Below, one piece after another: positions 20,046-32,125 of a stretch of 64,000 nt of DNA. The notes below the pieces were generated by a model, which was not told the origin of the DNA, ran no database searches, and worked only from the letters and a program-made list of their open reading frames with translations. The DNA comes from Pycnopodia helianthoides (taxonomy: Eukaryota; Echinodermata; Asteroidea; Forcipulatida; Asteriidae), in the NCBI GenBank assembly GCA_032158295.1, contig CM063258.1, forward strand, positions 13,491,703 to 13,555,702, written 5' to 3'. How positions within the stretch are numbered: the stretch's first letter is position 1; every line of letters begins with the position of its first letter. The translations under genes were made by a program, and so were the position numbers.

Positions 20046-22304
20046 TGCTCAAACCCTTCATTTCCGCCAATTGTAAATAGGTAGTTAAATAGAAGTTCAT
20101 CTGATAAATGATGAAATGTAGTCATGAATGACTAGTGGTGAAATAGTATGACTTTAATCAACTTGAAAATCTTGTGTGCGCAAAAATCAAAATTGAATGC
20201 AATAGTAGCTGAAAAGAAACCCTTGCCTAATCGTCTTAGGGAACATGCCTGAATGAAATTGATTACATTTTTGCTGAAACTGACCAGGAAAACCTAACAA
20301 CAAATAAAATAAAGTAAAAAATACAAATAAGAATTATTGAAATACCCCCATTATGGAAATGAAAGATGATATTCACGACTCACATCACTTCAAATTTAGA
20401 AATTTTTATTTTTCACAGACGTTATTTTGAAAACTAAAAAGCTCTTATCTCTAACAGAGGTCACTGGAAGAACCAGGGGTAGGTCGGTGACACCCCCCCC
20501 CCTAAACAAACAACAAGCAAATAAATAAATATACAAATGAATAATGTGAAATATATATTTTTTGTTTAAACTGAGGGACAGGACAGAAGTACTGCTCATT
20601 GGTTACAGAGCATTTCTGGAACCAGTAATTCAATTAATGTTGTGAATCATTTCTGAGGGAGGACATGCCAAACTGTTTATAGGATTTTCTGTAAACTTCC
20701 CATAAACTGGACAACGACATAGTGTTTTCAGTGTCTTATTACGATGACTAATTTAGTAACACCCACAGTGTAGTAAACCTGTTACTTTTATAAAACATTT
20801 CCTTGTGTTATTTTTCACGGCGGCGACGTCACACACCTTCAAAAATATTTCCGCCACTATAGCCCTTGGCATTTATGATAGCGGATCTCGCGGCGAGAAA
20901 AAAAACAAAACAAAACAAAAGAGGGACGTGGCAACGTTGCCATCCATGCTGATGCTCATATTTAATAGAATGTCCGATTCCCGAAATGTTTTTTCTTCTC
21001 TGCCGTCCTGTGGGGTGTCTTTTCCAAGTCGCCGCTGAAGGCTGTTTCCATTGTAATCAGGTAATTTTAGTCTAAACCAAGGATGCGAACCGAACAAATG
21101 TCTCACCTGCTAAGAGTTGCATAAATGATACTGTAACGTGGTCAGGGTAAGCTAGGGTTCTAATCTAATAGAATATGTGCAGGTCCTTGTACAGCTTTAA
21201 AGTGATAGGGGTAGATCTGGGGGTGGGAAGATATTCAAATTTGAAGATGATATGTAGGACAAAGTCTTTAAGGGGTAATTTTACAGTGGCAAACTGCCCT
21301 CGAGGATTGTTTGACGGAATCTTAAAGGGTGGGTTTAGGAATCCAGAGTGAACCAACTGCAGGTAGTTTGGGGGAAGGTACTGGTTTTCATGCCGATCGT
21401 TCTGATTTTTGATACACATTTGGTAAAATTGCCTGCTGAAAATTCATCATCAATGAAAACTTTTGACATACCCAAAACTAATCCTGTTGAACTTTCAGAA
21501 ACCCAAACTATTCCCATCATTTGGTATCATGAAACTGCCCATGTAACAGTTAAATTCTTGCAATTTTGTACTCGAATATACTCTAAACTTACACCAGGCA
21601 TGCATTATATTCACTATTAGTCAGTGAAGTAACCATTTTAAAATGCTAGGTTCCGCTCAAGCCAAGCAAAATCCAATTTATCCAAAAAACTATCTTCGAA
21701 AAAACGTGATACAGTCAAAACTAGACAAAGTGATTAAAAAAAGAAATGGGTGTTCGATTCGTCACAAAAGGATCTGCCGGACAAATTTCCTGCGAGCTTC
21801 AGTCTGTAAAGAGAGCACTCCACAACTGATGGGGGAAATTCATTACACGGACTGGACTTCCATTGTGCCATAGCCACAGTGTTTGATATTTCACAAGGGG
21901 GGAGGGGGAATGTTTGCTTCCGGGGGTTTGGCTCAGTGAAAAGATGCAACTCCTCGGCAAGATTGTGTCTACGCCAGGAATTGTTCTTCAACGAGCGACT
22001 TTTTGTTGGCTGGCATGAATCCTGCCAAAGATGAATCAGTCGGTAAATAGTGCTAATGTGTACAGTAACTCGATATCAGTTTGGATTGCGTGTAAATCTA
22101 CCCAAATTTGACAAAGCTAAACGGGTTATCAAAACATGGGTAAACCATTGAAAAACCTCTTTGGGCAGGAAATGTCAAAGTTTAGGTATACAATGTTTGA
22201 CAATGATGCATGGTCGTTGGATCAGTTTGTGAGTTTCACAAACTCTTCAGCTCTGTCAATTTGTTCAACATTGAAGTAAGAATTGAAGCCTGACATAGTG
22301 TGTA
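20046..22304. other. No recognised feature
   Basis: Contains a C run near 20492 and A-rich runs near 20900. Short frames at 21348-21620 and elsewhere are not supported. No repeat family was recognised. Confidence 0.45.
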
Positions 22305-22435
22305 TATGGTCATTACATATTTCTGATAATGAAACCAGGGATGCCTCACAAATTAACTTAATCTCTGTAGCTGGCAAGCCTAAGGAAACCTGTAAACAAG
22401 GGTGCTCGCTATGTGAACCAGAAACACAGGGAATA
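22305..22435 (-). mobile_element. SINE B 3'-region fragment
   Basis: Reverse complement of the block at 1305-1446 and 4089-4217: TTTCTGATAATGAAACCA, GCCTAAGGAAACCTG and GCTATGTGAACCAGAAACA. Head absent. The 84-codon frame over it is an artefact. Confidence 0.7.
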
Positions 22436-23765
22436 CTCTTCCACGATAAGCGTTCTGGATCGTTTTACATGCACTACCAACTTAACACACCATATCTAAA
22501 GGACAAAGCAATGCAGCACTTTAAGATCATGTTATAATTAGAGTGTATTAACTCTCCACACCGTTTAAAACCCTTAAGTCAGCTATAAGTCATGGCACAT
22601 TTCACTTATTCAACTGTATTCTCCAAAGTGCAATGCTCTGGGGTAGTGAAAGTCCTTTATATCCTAGACTGGACCCTTCCACATATCTAAGAGGGGAACC
22701 AGGTCCCAGAGTTGTGTAGGGTTTTTTTTTTCTTGAGGGGTTTGAATACAATTTTCACTCATATACTTTGTGCATAAAATGGTTCAGACATACAGCCCTA
22801 ATATAACCCTCTGATAAAGTGGAGCCGTCTGTTCTTTGTAGCAGGCTTCCAGATGTCTTGCTGGCAGCCTGTGCTAGTTTCTGAGGTTTCAAACACCGCT
22901 CCCCCTGCCAATCATAACTTACGGGTTACTGGGGAGCCAGTATTTAGTGGAACCATCCTACATTTGTGTAATTCCTGGGGTTACTCCCGCACTTAAGGGT
23001 TTTATAGAGTTCTGAGCATGTGATCCTTTTTAGAACAAGGGGTGTAGCAGGTACTCTTCAATCTCAATGAGCAGTAGTCTCCCTCGATCCTCTTGGTCTA
23101 AGACTCCTTACATCACCACAAACAGAAAACTAAAGGTTCAGACACAAGAGGTTGTTTTTTTTTTTTGTATCCATGAGTGCCAGTTCAAACTGTAGCAGAC
23201 AGTCTGAATGCGAAAGAATGTTTGCGAGGACAATAATCACATCAGGACGATCTTGACAAATCACGATCTTGACAAATCACAATCCTGCAATTAAGTGCCA
23301 TAACCAACCCAGGGCTTGATTCAAACCCACTCTGACACCATCAGAGCTCGAGTCCAGTACACTCGATTATTTCGTACTTACACAATGTGTACACACATGA
23401 TTTTCTCCAAACCATCTCTTCCCAATAAAAAAGACACTCGATAGTAACCGAGCAATTTCCCCGTCATCTCAAGCCCATTTTCTAAATGCACTTGTCATCT
23501 CCGCCGGCATCTATCATTAATCAAAAGGAATTCCGACGCTGTCCCAACCGCCCCAACACTAACAATGTTCGAGTCTACATCACAAAGTCCATGGTGGAGA
23601 GCGCCAGTGGTTTACAACAGGTAGAAAGTCATGTACAGTGATTCCTATTTTCATCAGGTCTTTAGGCAAGACAGCAGATGCTTAAGAACAAAGGAAAATA
23701 TATACTCTGCACAATAACCCACACACAAAAGGGACAGAAAGTAAACGAGATTTTGTTCTTGGTAG
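22436..23765. other. No recognised feature; 19-bp doublet at about 23248-23285
   Basis: A short tandem doublet (CGATCTTGACAAATCA twice) lies near 23248-23285. Nothing else can be supported. Confidence 0.45.
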
Positions 23766-23985
23766 TTGTTAAATTTGCATCAGGGATAAAGAATATTATT
23801 TGTGTTTTATACATTACACCCGTGTGTGTTAAGCACTGTATACTCAGTGAAAAAAATTCCACAGACATATTACTTGGGTGAGATTCGAACCCAAGACCTC
23901 TGCCATTCTAGTCTCATACATCGCTATAGACAACCGAGCTTGCCTGGTAGTTAGGAGGCAGTTCACATCCTGTACTATGCCTCAT
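23766..23985 (-). mobile_element. SINE family C
   Basis: Begins GTTAAATTTGCATCAGGGAT, then GCACTGTATACTCAG, the minus-strand tRNA-like module (23871-23944) with B-box GGGTTCGAATC and a degenerate A-box, and the leader remnant GAGGCAGTTC. Confidence 0.75.
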
Positions 23986-24079
23986 ACATATTCATGATCG
24001 AGAGCCCAATTCACATTGGTCCATTTACCATCACGTGCTGTATGCTATTTTTTGCTGTTTATCAAGTGCGCGCGCAAGC

Positions 24080-24200
24080 ATTTACGTACAGGGTAAATAC
24101 GCATGCGTAGTAGCCTATCGCATGGGCAACAGTCACGCACAAGGTAAATACGTGTGCATAGTAGACTATCGCATGTGTAATAGTCTACTGTCGCAGGGGT
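24080..24200 (+). repeat. Short local duplication with TACGCATGCG-like motifs
   Basis: Two copies of GGTAAATACG(C/T)(A/G)TGC(G/A)TAGTAG(C/A)CTATCGCATG lie about 57 bp apart, followed by a third partial motif in the opposite orientation (AATAGTCTACTGTCGC). Confidence 0.6.
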
Positions 24201-24327
24201 GTACATGCGCAAACATCACTGCTACATACAGATGGAAAGATGGTGGCACATGTAAATGTCACTCCGCATTTTCCCCGAGCTCAATGATGCCAAACTAGAG
24301 AAGTATAAGGTACAGTAAAACAAATCA

Positions 24328-24481
24328 AACATGGTTTATTTCGGGTGGACAGTCGATATCTGAGCTCCCCGAGGCATTGGAAGTTGACAAACTAGTTCCT
24401 GAGGCAAAGACGAGGGATCTAGTTTGTGAAGTTCCAATACCTCAGGGAGCTAATATCGACTGTCCATCCTCAAACCATGTT
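24328..24481. mobile_element. Palindromic (hairpin) element
   Basis: The 154-bp inverted repeat has outer ends AACATGGTTT and AAACCATGTT. Arms of about 65 bp share GGACAGTCGATAT, GAGCTCCCCGAGG-like and GACAAACTAG blocks with their complements. No target duplication can be assigned. Confidence 0.65.
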
Positions 24482-24537
24482 AAAGGCCCTCTTTGTATAA
24501 CTTGGCAGCGTGTACCGCAGCGATTTTTAGTACGTGG

Positions 24538-24580
24538 AGATGTTAAATTTGCATCAGGGATTAAGGTTTTTGTTTTTGTT
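24538..24580 (-). mobile_element. SINE family C terminal fragment
   Basis: GATGTTAAATTTGCATCAGG followed by GATTAAGG matches the end of the copies at 23766 and 57321. Only about 40 bp remains. Confidence 0.6.
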
Positions 24581-24581
24581 T

Positions 24582-25520
24582 GTCCACCACCAGCACCTCG
24601 ATACTCCTATAGACAATATTTCAACAGGAAGTTTTCTCATAACAAAGCCGAGAAATCACAACCCCTATCATATGATTAGTTAACATTCAATAGGAATAGG
24701 GGGACAGAAATTGCTTTCCAGTGGGGAGGAAAGGGGCAAGTTTTTCCTCTTTTTTGTTGTTTTTTTAAAGTAGATTTTTAGGGTTATACACTCATCTGCA
24801 ATTTTCTGTGGGGGGCACATGGGGGCACTGCAAAATTGTTGGAGGCACATGGGGAAAAAAAATAATGAAACCACAAAATCAGTAAAAATGTTTTGTCACA
24901 TCTTGTACTAAACTGCCAACAAAACAGCCACATGGAGTCTGCAGTGCAGGTACGGCCACCCTACTTCTCTTACCTAAGTCCTGTAATTAATAAGTAGCGA
25001 TCCCCGTCTGGCAAGATTAACCACCTGCTCTATGTATAACAGACGACAAACAAACACCCCCACATTGAAGAGGAATTGGCATCTTGTTCACGTTTGCATC
25101 ACATCTCACAGATTTTCAAAATGTTAATTGTACCCTTGCCTTTTAAAACTGTAAAAACACTTGAAAGATCCATTAATTTATTTAACCACTTCACTACAAT
25201 CTTTAAAAAGAAATTCGCCATACCTCTCTCTGTGAGGTATTAATTTTTTAGAACTTTTGTAATAATTTGCTTTTCAAGAATGTCATTGTCACATGAAACC
25301 ATGACGAAAGACAAAAGGTGCTTTCACAAAATGCACTGTGAGTTTTTTGTTCTCTTTCGAGAAAAAGTACAATGTCTAAATCAGCGTGAATCAGCGAACC
25401 ATTGGCCGTGAGCCACAGCCAATAATCGGCCCTATAATAATCAATTGTGGCAGGCTATCGATCTCTCAGTTTCCCTGGTGGTGCTTTACTTGATATTTGA
25501 AATAGAGAAATAAAAATAAA
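24582..25520. other. No recognised feature
   Basis: Ordinary AT-rich sequence with poly-T and poly-A runs. Confidence 0.5.
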
Positions 25521-25757
25521 GAGTCCCATCCCCTTAAGGTGATTCCCTGTACTGCAGCTTCCCAGGTTGTATCGTAGACATAACTGGCTATACGGCAGTT
25601 TCAAATTGATTGGCATCTGACTGGCACCCCCGATCAAAGATATTGACAAATAGGGTGACCAAGAATATTAGGGCTAGATAGCTTAGTTGCTTGTTAATCT
25701 GGAGGTTGCCGGTTCAAATCCCGTTCTCGTCATTTTTTCTTTGCTCGCCCCAAAAAT
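25521..25757 (-). mobile_element. Family A retroposon, reverse orientation
   Basis: Starts GAGTCCCATCCCCTTAAGGTG, passes the body (GCTTCCCAGGTTGTATCG, CAAAGATATTGACAAATAGG), then the plus-strand tRNA-Asn-like module (25671-25732), and ends at CTTTGCTCGCCCCAAAA. The module has lost about 12 bp between the A-box and anticodon regions. Confidence 0.75.
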
Positions 25758-25863
25758 TGAATTAAACAATTGTCAGACCTTCTAGTCCTCAAATAAACTA
25801 ACCAAAAAACTGAAATAAGAGACCCTTGCTTTTCATATTGTTCCCTTTGCAAATTTCCAATCA

Positions 25864-25915
25864 AAGAATAATAATATCTCACACAGCGTCTCAAAGCACT
25901 CAACATAAATTACAG
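25864..25915 (-). mobile_element. LINE/SINE tail fragment
   Basis: On the minus strand, GAGTGCTTTGAGACGCTGTG followed by an ATTATT run matches the tails at 11630 and 55980. No coding part was recognised upstream. Confidence 0.5.
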
Positions 25916-26418
25916 AATTTAAAAAAATTACAAAAGAAAGCATAAACACAGTTAAGAAAGTATCATAACCAACTGTGGACTACTGGAATAAATTGGTTTT
26001 CAGCAGAAATTAACAATTTCCTCATGGAAGTGCCCTATACTGAGGTACATGTACATAAAAACTGTTACATCACCATCGAGAAACAAAAAATTTAAAAATT
26101 AAATTTAAAAATCAATTAATTTTTTTTTATTCTCCCTTTTCTTTCTTTGTCCTCCCTTTTTGTTCACTTCTCAAAAAAAAAAAAAAAGCAATTTAAAAAT
26201 GAGGCAAATTATTTCCAAACGTCACTCTATTTCAGTGTGATTAATTCTTTCTTATGGTGTTTACTCTTTCAATTTCATACACAGTGTATTCACATGTTTG
26301 GGTTGGCATAGACTGATGTGATTAACCAAGTACAAACGTGTGGCTTCACAAAACATGCATGTCACCTGGGTAAATAAATCAGTACCTGGACAGGGTTTTT
26401 GTTTTCAAAATCGTCAAA
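25916..26418. other. No recognised feature
   Basis: A/T homopolymer runs only. Confidence 0.5.
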
Positions 26419-26790
26419 ATCAATGCATGTGTGTACAGGAATCCTACCAGTGTGAACTGTATTTTAAAGACAAGGTACAGAATTGATAATAAACAACAAT
26501 ATTTGTGTTTCATCCTAACTGTAGAATCGTCCCAACTATAGTTGGGACCAGTCCCAACTTGAGTGATGAAACAGTTGGGACGGCCAAACTATAGCTTGGA
26601 TTGCGTGAATCAATGCATGCAGGAATCCTATCAGTGTGAACTGCATTTTAAAGACAACGTACAGGATTGATAATAAACAACAATATTTGTGGGCCGTCCC
26701 AACTGTAGAATTGTCCCAACTATAAGTTGGGACCAGTCCCAACTTAAGTGCTACAGTTGGGACGGCCCAACTATATAGCTGGGAAGTTGT
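26419..26790 (+). repeat. Tandem duplication (about 185-190 bp) carrying mini-palindromes
   Basis: Unit 1 (26419 to about 26608) and unit 2 (about 26609-26790) share CAATGCATG, GGAATCCTA(C/T)CAGTGTGAAC, GATAATAAACAACAATATTTG and a compact palindrome. In unit 2 the palindrome (26691-26768) has near-perfect ends GGGCCGTCCCAACTGTAG and CTACAGTTGGGACGGCCC. In unit 1 (about 26512-26587) the left end is diverged. Confidence 0.75.
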
Positions 26791-27142
26791 GTGATCAGTC
26801 AGACTTAGAATGTGCCTTGAAATTGTGTTTTTTTGACAATTACTTAAGTCCTACACTTAATTCTAACCTTTAATGTTATTAAACATTAGCAGTGGTGGTT
26901 ACCAACTGTTTACATTTTCCTATAAAGCATTTGTGCATCAGATTCTGATTTTCACTCGCTTGTAAATCAAAATATTGGAACCAAAGCAACCATAAACCCA
27001 CTAAGAGAGCTCTGATTTCAGTGCATATTATCATTTTGAGAGCTCCTTATGTATGCAACATATCTCTAGAGTTGATCAAGGGGAACAAACAAAATTATAC
27101 ACAATAAAACAATCAGGAAAAATGCAGCATCTTTAAATGCGC
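26791..27142. other. No recognised feature
   Basis: Ordinary sequence between two repeats. Confidence 0.5.
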
Positions 27143-27700
27143 CGTATTTTTGACCGCGTGAGGGCGCTCTCAAAAATAATTGTATCACTTCCGGGGGTAT
27201 AACTTAAGCGATTATCGTCTGCTCAGGTAGCTGTGTACAGTTTTAACATCCGCGTTCTGTCACTTCTGTGCGCGAGAGAGTTTAGTCAGTGCTTCTAGAA
27301 TCTAAAGGTGGATTAATAACGGCTCCTTTAAAGAAATAAAGAGCCCTGCATCTAATCTTAAAAAATATCGGAACTGGCAGTTAAGCGTGGCTCATCCTTT
27401 CCTCTTTATACTTATAGAAACAACTGTTCTCCGCAAACAAAAACTGCTTCAAATACTTCCTCCAGACAGTTAAGGACTAAAACACATTACTACCAGACGT
27501 CATATCCATCACGGACAAAAAAACCTTTAAAGGAGCCTTCATTACCTTAGATTCTAGAAGCACTGACTAATGTCTCTTGCGTACAGAAGTGACAGAACGC
27601 CGATGCTAAACTGTACACAGATAGCTGAGCAGACGATAAGTTATACCCCTGGAAGTGATAAAAATATTTTTGAGAACGCCCTCACGCGGTCAAAAATACG
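27143..27700. mobile_element. Foldback element, arms of about 175-190 bp
   Basis: The left arm (27143-27333) and right arm (27527-27700) are inverted copies, sharing CGTATTTTTGACCGCGTGAG, GTCTGCTCAG, TGTGTACAGTTT, GTTCTGTCACTTCTGT, CAGTGCTTCTAGAATCTAA and GGCTCCTTTAAAG. The centre (about 190 bp) is unique. There is no transposase. Indels between the arms show age. No clear target duplication was found, although GC and TGC trinucleotides lie at the borders. Confidence 0.8.
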
Positions 27701-27807
27701 TTGCATTGCTTTGTCAGAAGTTCAAAATAAGACCTACTTTTTAATTTGTTCCCTTGCTAACAGCAATAACACTTCACATGTTTACTGTTATCGTACACTT
27801 TTGTTTT

Positions 27808-28133
27808 ACATTGTGCAATCATTGGCACTTGTTTGTTATGCTTAAAACAACAGTCACAAGAGCGGCAAAAAAAACACATATCAAACTACGGAAAAACCCC
27901 TCGGAAAAACCCCTCGAAGGGCTCGGTTACCAAAACAAATGCAAATATTTGTCAAATGCAAAGTTTCTTCGGCAAAACATTGTGCAATCATTGGCACTTG
28001 TTTTTTATGCTTACAACAACAGTCACAAGAGCGGCAAAAAAAAACCATATCAAACTACGGGAAAACCCCTCGAAGGGCTCGGTTACCAAAAAAATGCAAA
28101 TATTTGTCAAATGCAAAGTTTCTTTGGCAAAAC
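27808..28133 (+). repeat. 169-bp tandem duplication
   Basis: ACATTGTGCAATCATTGGCA starts both copies (27808 and 27977). They share AACAGTCACAAGAGCGGC, CCCCTCGAAGGGCTCGGTTA and GCAAATATTTGTCAAATGC. Copy 1 contains an extra AAAACCCCTCGG repeat. Long overlapping frames here come from the duplication. Confidence 0.85.
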
Positions 28134-28255
28134 AAAATTGGCGGCAAAAACCAAATATGGGTTGCCCGAGGTTGCTTTATAATGGAAACTGTCGTTGCCC
28201 TTGATCGAGTGGAGTGGATGTTGTCCCCGCCATTGCAACATCACACACAACACAC

Positions 28256-28286
<31 letters not shown>

Positions 28287-29527
28287 TACCATCTTTGCCT
28301 GCCTAAAATTTAAATCAAAGTGGAAACGGTGGATGCAGCGCCTCGGGCCATATGTATCACTTCACTGGGCCTTGATATGTACACCGAGGAGGACAAACAG
28401 TACACAAAAACACCTCCTGTGGTGTTCCGTTTCTTGCTTGTTTACTTCTTCTGTTTTATCTTCTCCAAAAAAAGGGACAGGTTATAAGACCAGAGGTCTA
28501 AACTTTAACTCGGGCTCTAGCTGCCAGAAAGGGGGTGGAAATGCAATCGGTCGGAAAAATACCCTGGGTATATGTACCCATCCAGAAGGGTAAGGATGTA
28601 AACGGAAGAGAAAAGAAATGAAGGCAACCTTTCCAAACGGTCAAGCGATGCCGTAATGTGAAATTGGCGTAATTTGATTTCAGAGTTCATTTGCTCTGTA
28701 TGTTTTCATTATAGTCTAGGCTATATATGGTGCCCTTGATGTATAGAGAGTACAGGTAAAGGGTCGTTGTGTACATATACACATATATTTTGTTATGTTT
28801 TGTTTGTTTGTTTTTGTTTTTGTTTTTGTGTACAGGCAAGTTTTAGATACGGTTAAATAATGTCCTAGGTTCAAGTTATTTCCATACATTTGGATAAAAC
28901 TGAAAAGACAACAATGGTAAGAAATAATTAAGACCTTCACCAAGTGGCGAGCATCTGGGATCATCATGTTCCCCATCCCCAGCAATCACAACTACTGAAT
29001 CCCAACACAACCAACAAAATGGGCCAGACTATTTTGAGTCCTTCAAACCTCAGTTTGGGCTCCATTGGGACCTGACTGGGAGGCAAACAAGAATGGCGAA
29101 CGACTGCACCTTGATAAAATAGTTTAGCCAGGTCTTGCTGAATATTACAACTTTCAATGTCAACGACTGGCGACAGGTTTTGCTGGAATTTCTCATGAAT
29201 CACAAGTATCACACGAGCCACTTCTCCTAAGGTTATCATGACACCAGATCACCGCTACAAAAACAAAAACATCAGATCAGTCCCACTTAAGTGTAATTTA
29301 TTCCTTGAAACAATACTTTTCAGAGACAAGGACAAAGCAAAATCTTTTGTATAAGAATCCCTGGAAGGACACATACAAAGTAAACTCCGCTATCATGCTA
29401 CGGAAACTTAGCTTTGTTTTCTCACTAGTAACAATAGTTTGTTTAGTTTACAAGCACAGAGATTGATATCATTCAGGGCCGCCATTCCCCCTCCCTCCAC
29501 CCTCCCCTCTGCAACAGAAGCACTTTT
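28134..29527. other. (TC)n microsatellite and otherwise no recognised feature
   Basis: (TC)n at 28256-28280. A minus-strand 91-codon frame (28964-29239) has no recognisable domain. A T/G-rich run lies at about 28797-28830. Confidence 0.4.
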
Positions 29528-29657
29528 GCCGTGTCGCGGCCGCGCGGTCTAATTCACCGGACCCAAGCTCTGGTGTTGTCAGCAGCAGAGTGTGGGTTCG
29601 AATCCCGGTCATGACACTTGTGCCCTTGAGCAAGGCACTTAACCATAATTGCTTCGT
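29528..29657 (+). mobile_element. SINE B 5' part (tRNA-Leu-like)
   Basis: tRNA-like head at 29532-29617: acceptor TGTCGCG with CATGACA, GGACCCAAGCTCTGG, variable arm, B-box GGTTCGAATCC. It is followed by the conserved CTTGAGCAAGGCACTTAACC, ending at ATTGCTTCG. The body is truncated. Confidence 0.75.
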
Positions 29658-29980
29658 AAACAGTTGGGAAGGTAGTGCATTCTGCTCTAGCAGCCAGGCT
29701 CCTAGTGGATGTTACTCATGCCTACATCCTTACGGACTGTGAAGGGGGTAACCCTGTTTCAACCCCAGGAGTAGGTGGCAACGAGCCCCTGGTGACAGTT
29801 GATTTGGGTCAACAGCCCAACTCAGTTAAGTGTAGCCCTCACCTTGAAATGGCTGTCCAGCCTTGTGATTTAGGTGATATTTATTTTATTTTTTTAATTC
29901 AAAAAAGACATCCTGTTCCAAAGTGGGACGTAATCCAACTGCAAGCCACACCCACTTCACACAAACTACAAAGATTACCA

Positions 29981-30174
29981 GGGCCTAATTTCATAGAACT
30001 GCTTGTAAGCATAAAATATTGCTTAACAATTTTCTGCTTAGCAGAAATGAGCAGGATGCCAGTCACAAATTGCACATGTGGCATGGTAGTTAAGGTTGGT
30101 AACCTTATTCTGGTAAGCATAATTTTGTTGTGCTTAGCCACTCTCTGTGCTTAAGCAGCTCTATAAATTTGGGC
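29981..30174. mobile_element. Palindromic MITE (GGGCC ends)
   Basis: The ends GGGCCTAATTTCATAGAAC and CTCTATAAATTTGGGCC are inverted repeats, with inner GCTTA(A)GCA and TGCTTAGC blocks. The copy at 42977-43170 has the same ends and the same 194-bp length. Confidence 0.8.
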
Positions 30175-32125
30175 CTTAAAGCCCATCGGAAATGCATGTT
30201 GTGTTTTTTTTTAGAGAGAGAGTTTACGTGTGAACAATTAACATGAAGTTTTGCTCTTGTCTCTCTGATGTTTTGCAAATTAGACTCGTGGTCTTCTCAG
30301 AACTGTCATTAGAGATGCCCTTGAACGATGAAATTATTGATTTTTCTGGAAAAATTACAAACAAACTGGCTTGGGAGCCAGAAGTGGTGAAAAATGTGTA
30401 CAGGAGACAGCTGCGGAAAAAAAACTACGCCACCTCATTAGTGGACATGTGTATAACAAACTCAAAATTTAAATCGCTGTAAAATTGTGGATTTTAACAA
30501 CCCCTTTAGTTTCTTCATAATTAATGGCATGTAAAAACATGGTAAACTATAAAATCAAGCTGCACTCCACCAATGTGCCTACTTTTCTCATGTCTGGAGG
30601 AGCATCCCCCCCCCCCGCCCATTATATTGATACCAGGAGCTAAGTTGCAAAGAAAACAAATAATCTACACCCCAGGCCTAAATAACATATCCCTGTGCAT
30701 GGGAGAAATGAAGCATGTTATTTCAACGACTGATATATATTTTTTCTAATCAAAACTGCTGGCATGGAAATTACAGATTTTATGCCAGTAAAGTATTTAT
30801 TCTAGGACCCGCATCCTGCAAAGAAATCATAAATTCACTGAGCGCTTTCTTTCAGTTAATTTGTTTATGAACACTGATAAAATGGGTATTCAACCACAAT
30901 CATGCCCTCTTCCCTTCCCCCCACTCTTTCCATCTGTCTCCTTGCTTGGACAAAACATGTTGGGTCTTCAAGAGAGAGATATGTGTAGTGTGTACCTTCC
31001 GATCTGCGGGTTAATAATTAGGATCGAGTCGAAAACTCATGTCTACACACTGAGCTTACTGCACATCCACCATTGATTCTCGCTAAACTCAAGACGTAAA
31101 TTAAGGATGCTGGCTGAAGCACATGCATGCTTACCCCGTACGCGCATTGTTACCACAAATGCATTTAGAAGAATTCAATTGTAAACCGTCGGCATTTTCC
31201 CTTTGACGGGATGAAGAAAAAAAAAATCACCGCGAATTAGCGACGACCGATTTCAATGCGTCCAAGGCTGGATAAATTCATTTAGATTACTGAAAAATGG
31301 ACAGAGGTGAGGCTTTAGCAGACATGCCAGATTCGTCATCAATTGTAACGTACGCCTGACGTTGAACCTCTCTCTCCCGCTCGGGCAATACGGTCCAATC
31401 CATTATCCAATACATCCCACAAGAAATCTTGGTCAATCGATTTGTCTTGCCTCGGCCTATCTATCATGAATGTTACACTTAAAACATTTTCAATTTATTT
31501 TAGGCCCAAATCGGATTAGTCCGTCGACTACAGGCATAAAGAATCCTTCCAGCCCTAGACGGGGAGGTGTATCATACACATAGATAAGCAAAGGTAGGCA
31601 GTAATCAGATGATATGGAGAGGAGGGGGGGGGGGTTGGTAAATGGAAAGGGAAACAGTTGAGTAAGGGGAAGGGAACCATGGATATGTCATTGACCCAGA
31701 TGGGCAGGCCTTAAATTACTCCCGTCATCGTTATCGCCGTCATTGCGTTGGTCTATGGTCTAGAAAGAAAAAAAAAAACGGTTTACCAGTTGAGGGGATT
31801 GTCTCGCTAATTGAGCATGCACTTAAAGATATTGGGATGTATTTTGTTGTACGGCTTAGTGAGGGTTATACAGCGGTCTGTTACAACCACAGACGAGCCG
31901 TGTTTGGATTGTGAAGTATTTATTGGTTGATTGCGCTATAAGAGGACCACGTCATTAGAGCTGGGTAGATGGGATTTGTGTGGTTACTTATCATTTTATA
32001 TTTACAAATTATGCCGTGCTGGGCCACACGATGTTTGTAACAATGAAATAAATCCAGAATTTTATTTAAATTCATGAGAATATTATTTCAATAAGAAGTT
32101 TAAACAAAAATAAGTTTTGCCTGAG
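30175..32125. other. No recognised gene; possible regulatory sequence
   Basis: C run near 30608, G run near 31622-31634. The stretch 31080-31560 is repeat-free and of higher complexity than most of the window. At about 31917-31950 an inverted CCAAT-like motif (ATTGGTTGATT) precedes a TATA-like CTATAAGAG. These are only weak hints of a regulatory element. Frames at 30243-30482 and 30861-31076 are not supported. Confidence 0.3.

Noticed and set aside
27754..28313. Three overlapping 120-140-codon plus-strand frames
   Set aside because: They arise from the 169-bp tandem duplication and A-rich runs.
28964..29239. 91-codon minus-strand frame
   Set aside because: No recognisable motif, and the hydrophobic C-terminal end is followed immediately by a stop without further support.
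29675..30154. 159-codon plus-strand frame
   Set aside because: Runs from spacer after a SINE B fragment into a palindromic MITE, with no protein resemblance.
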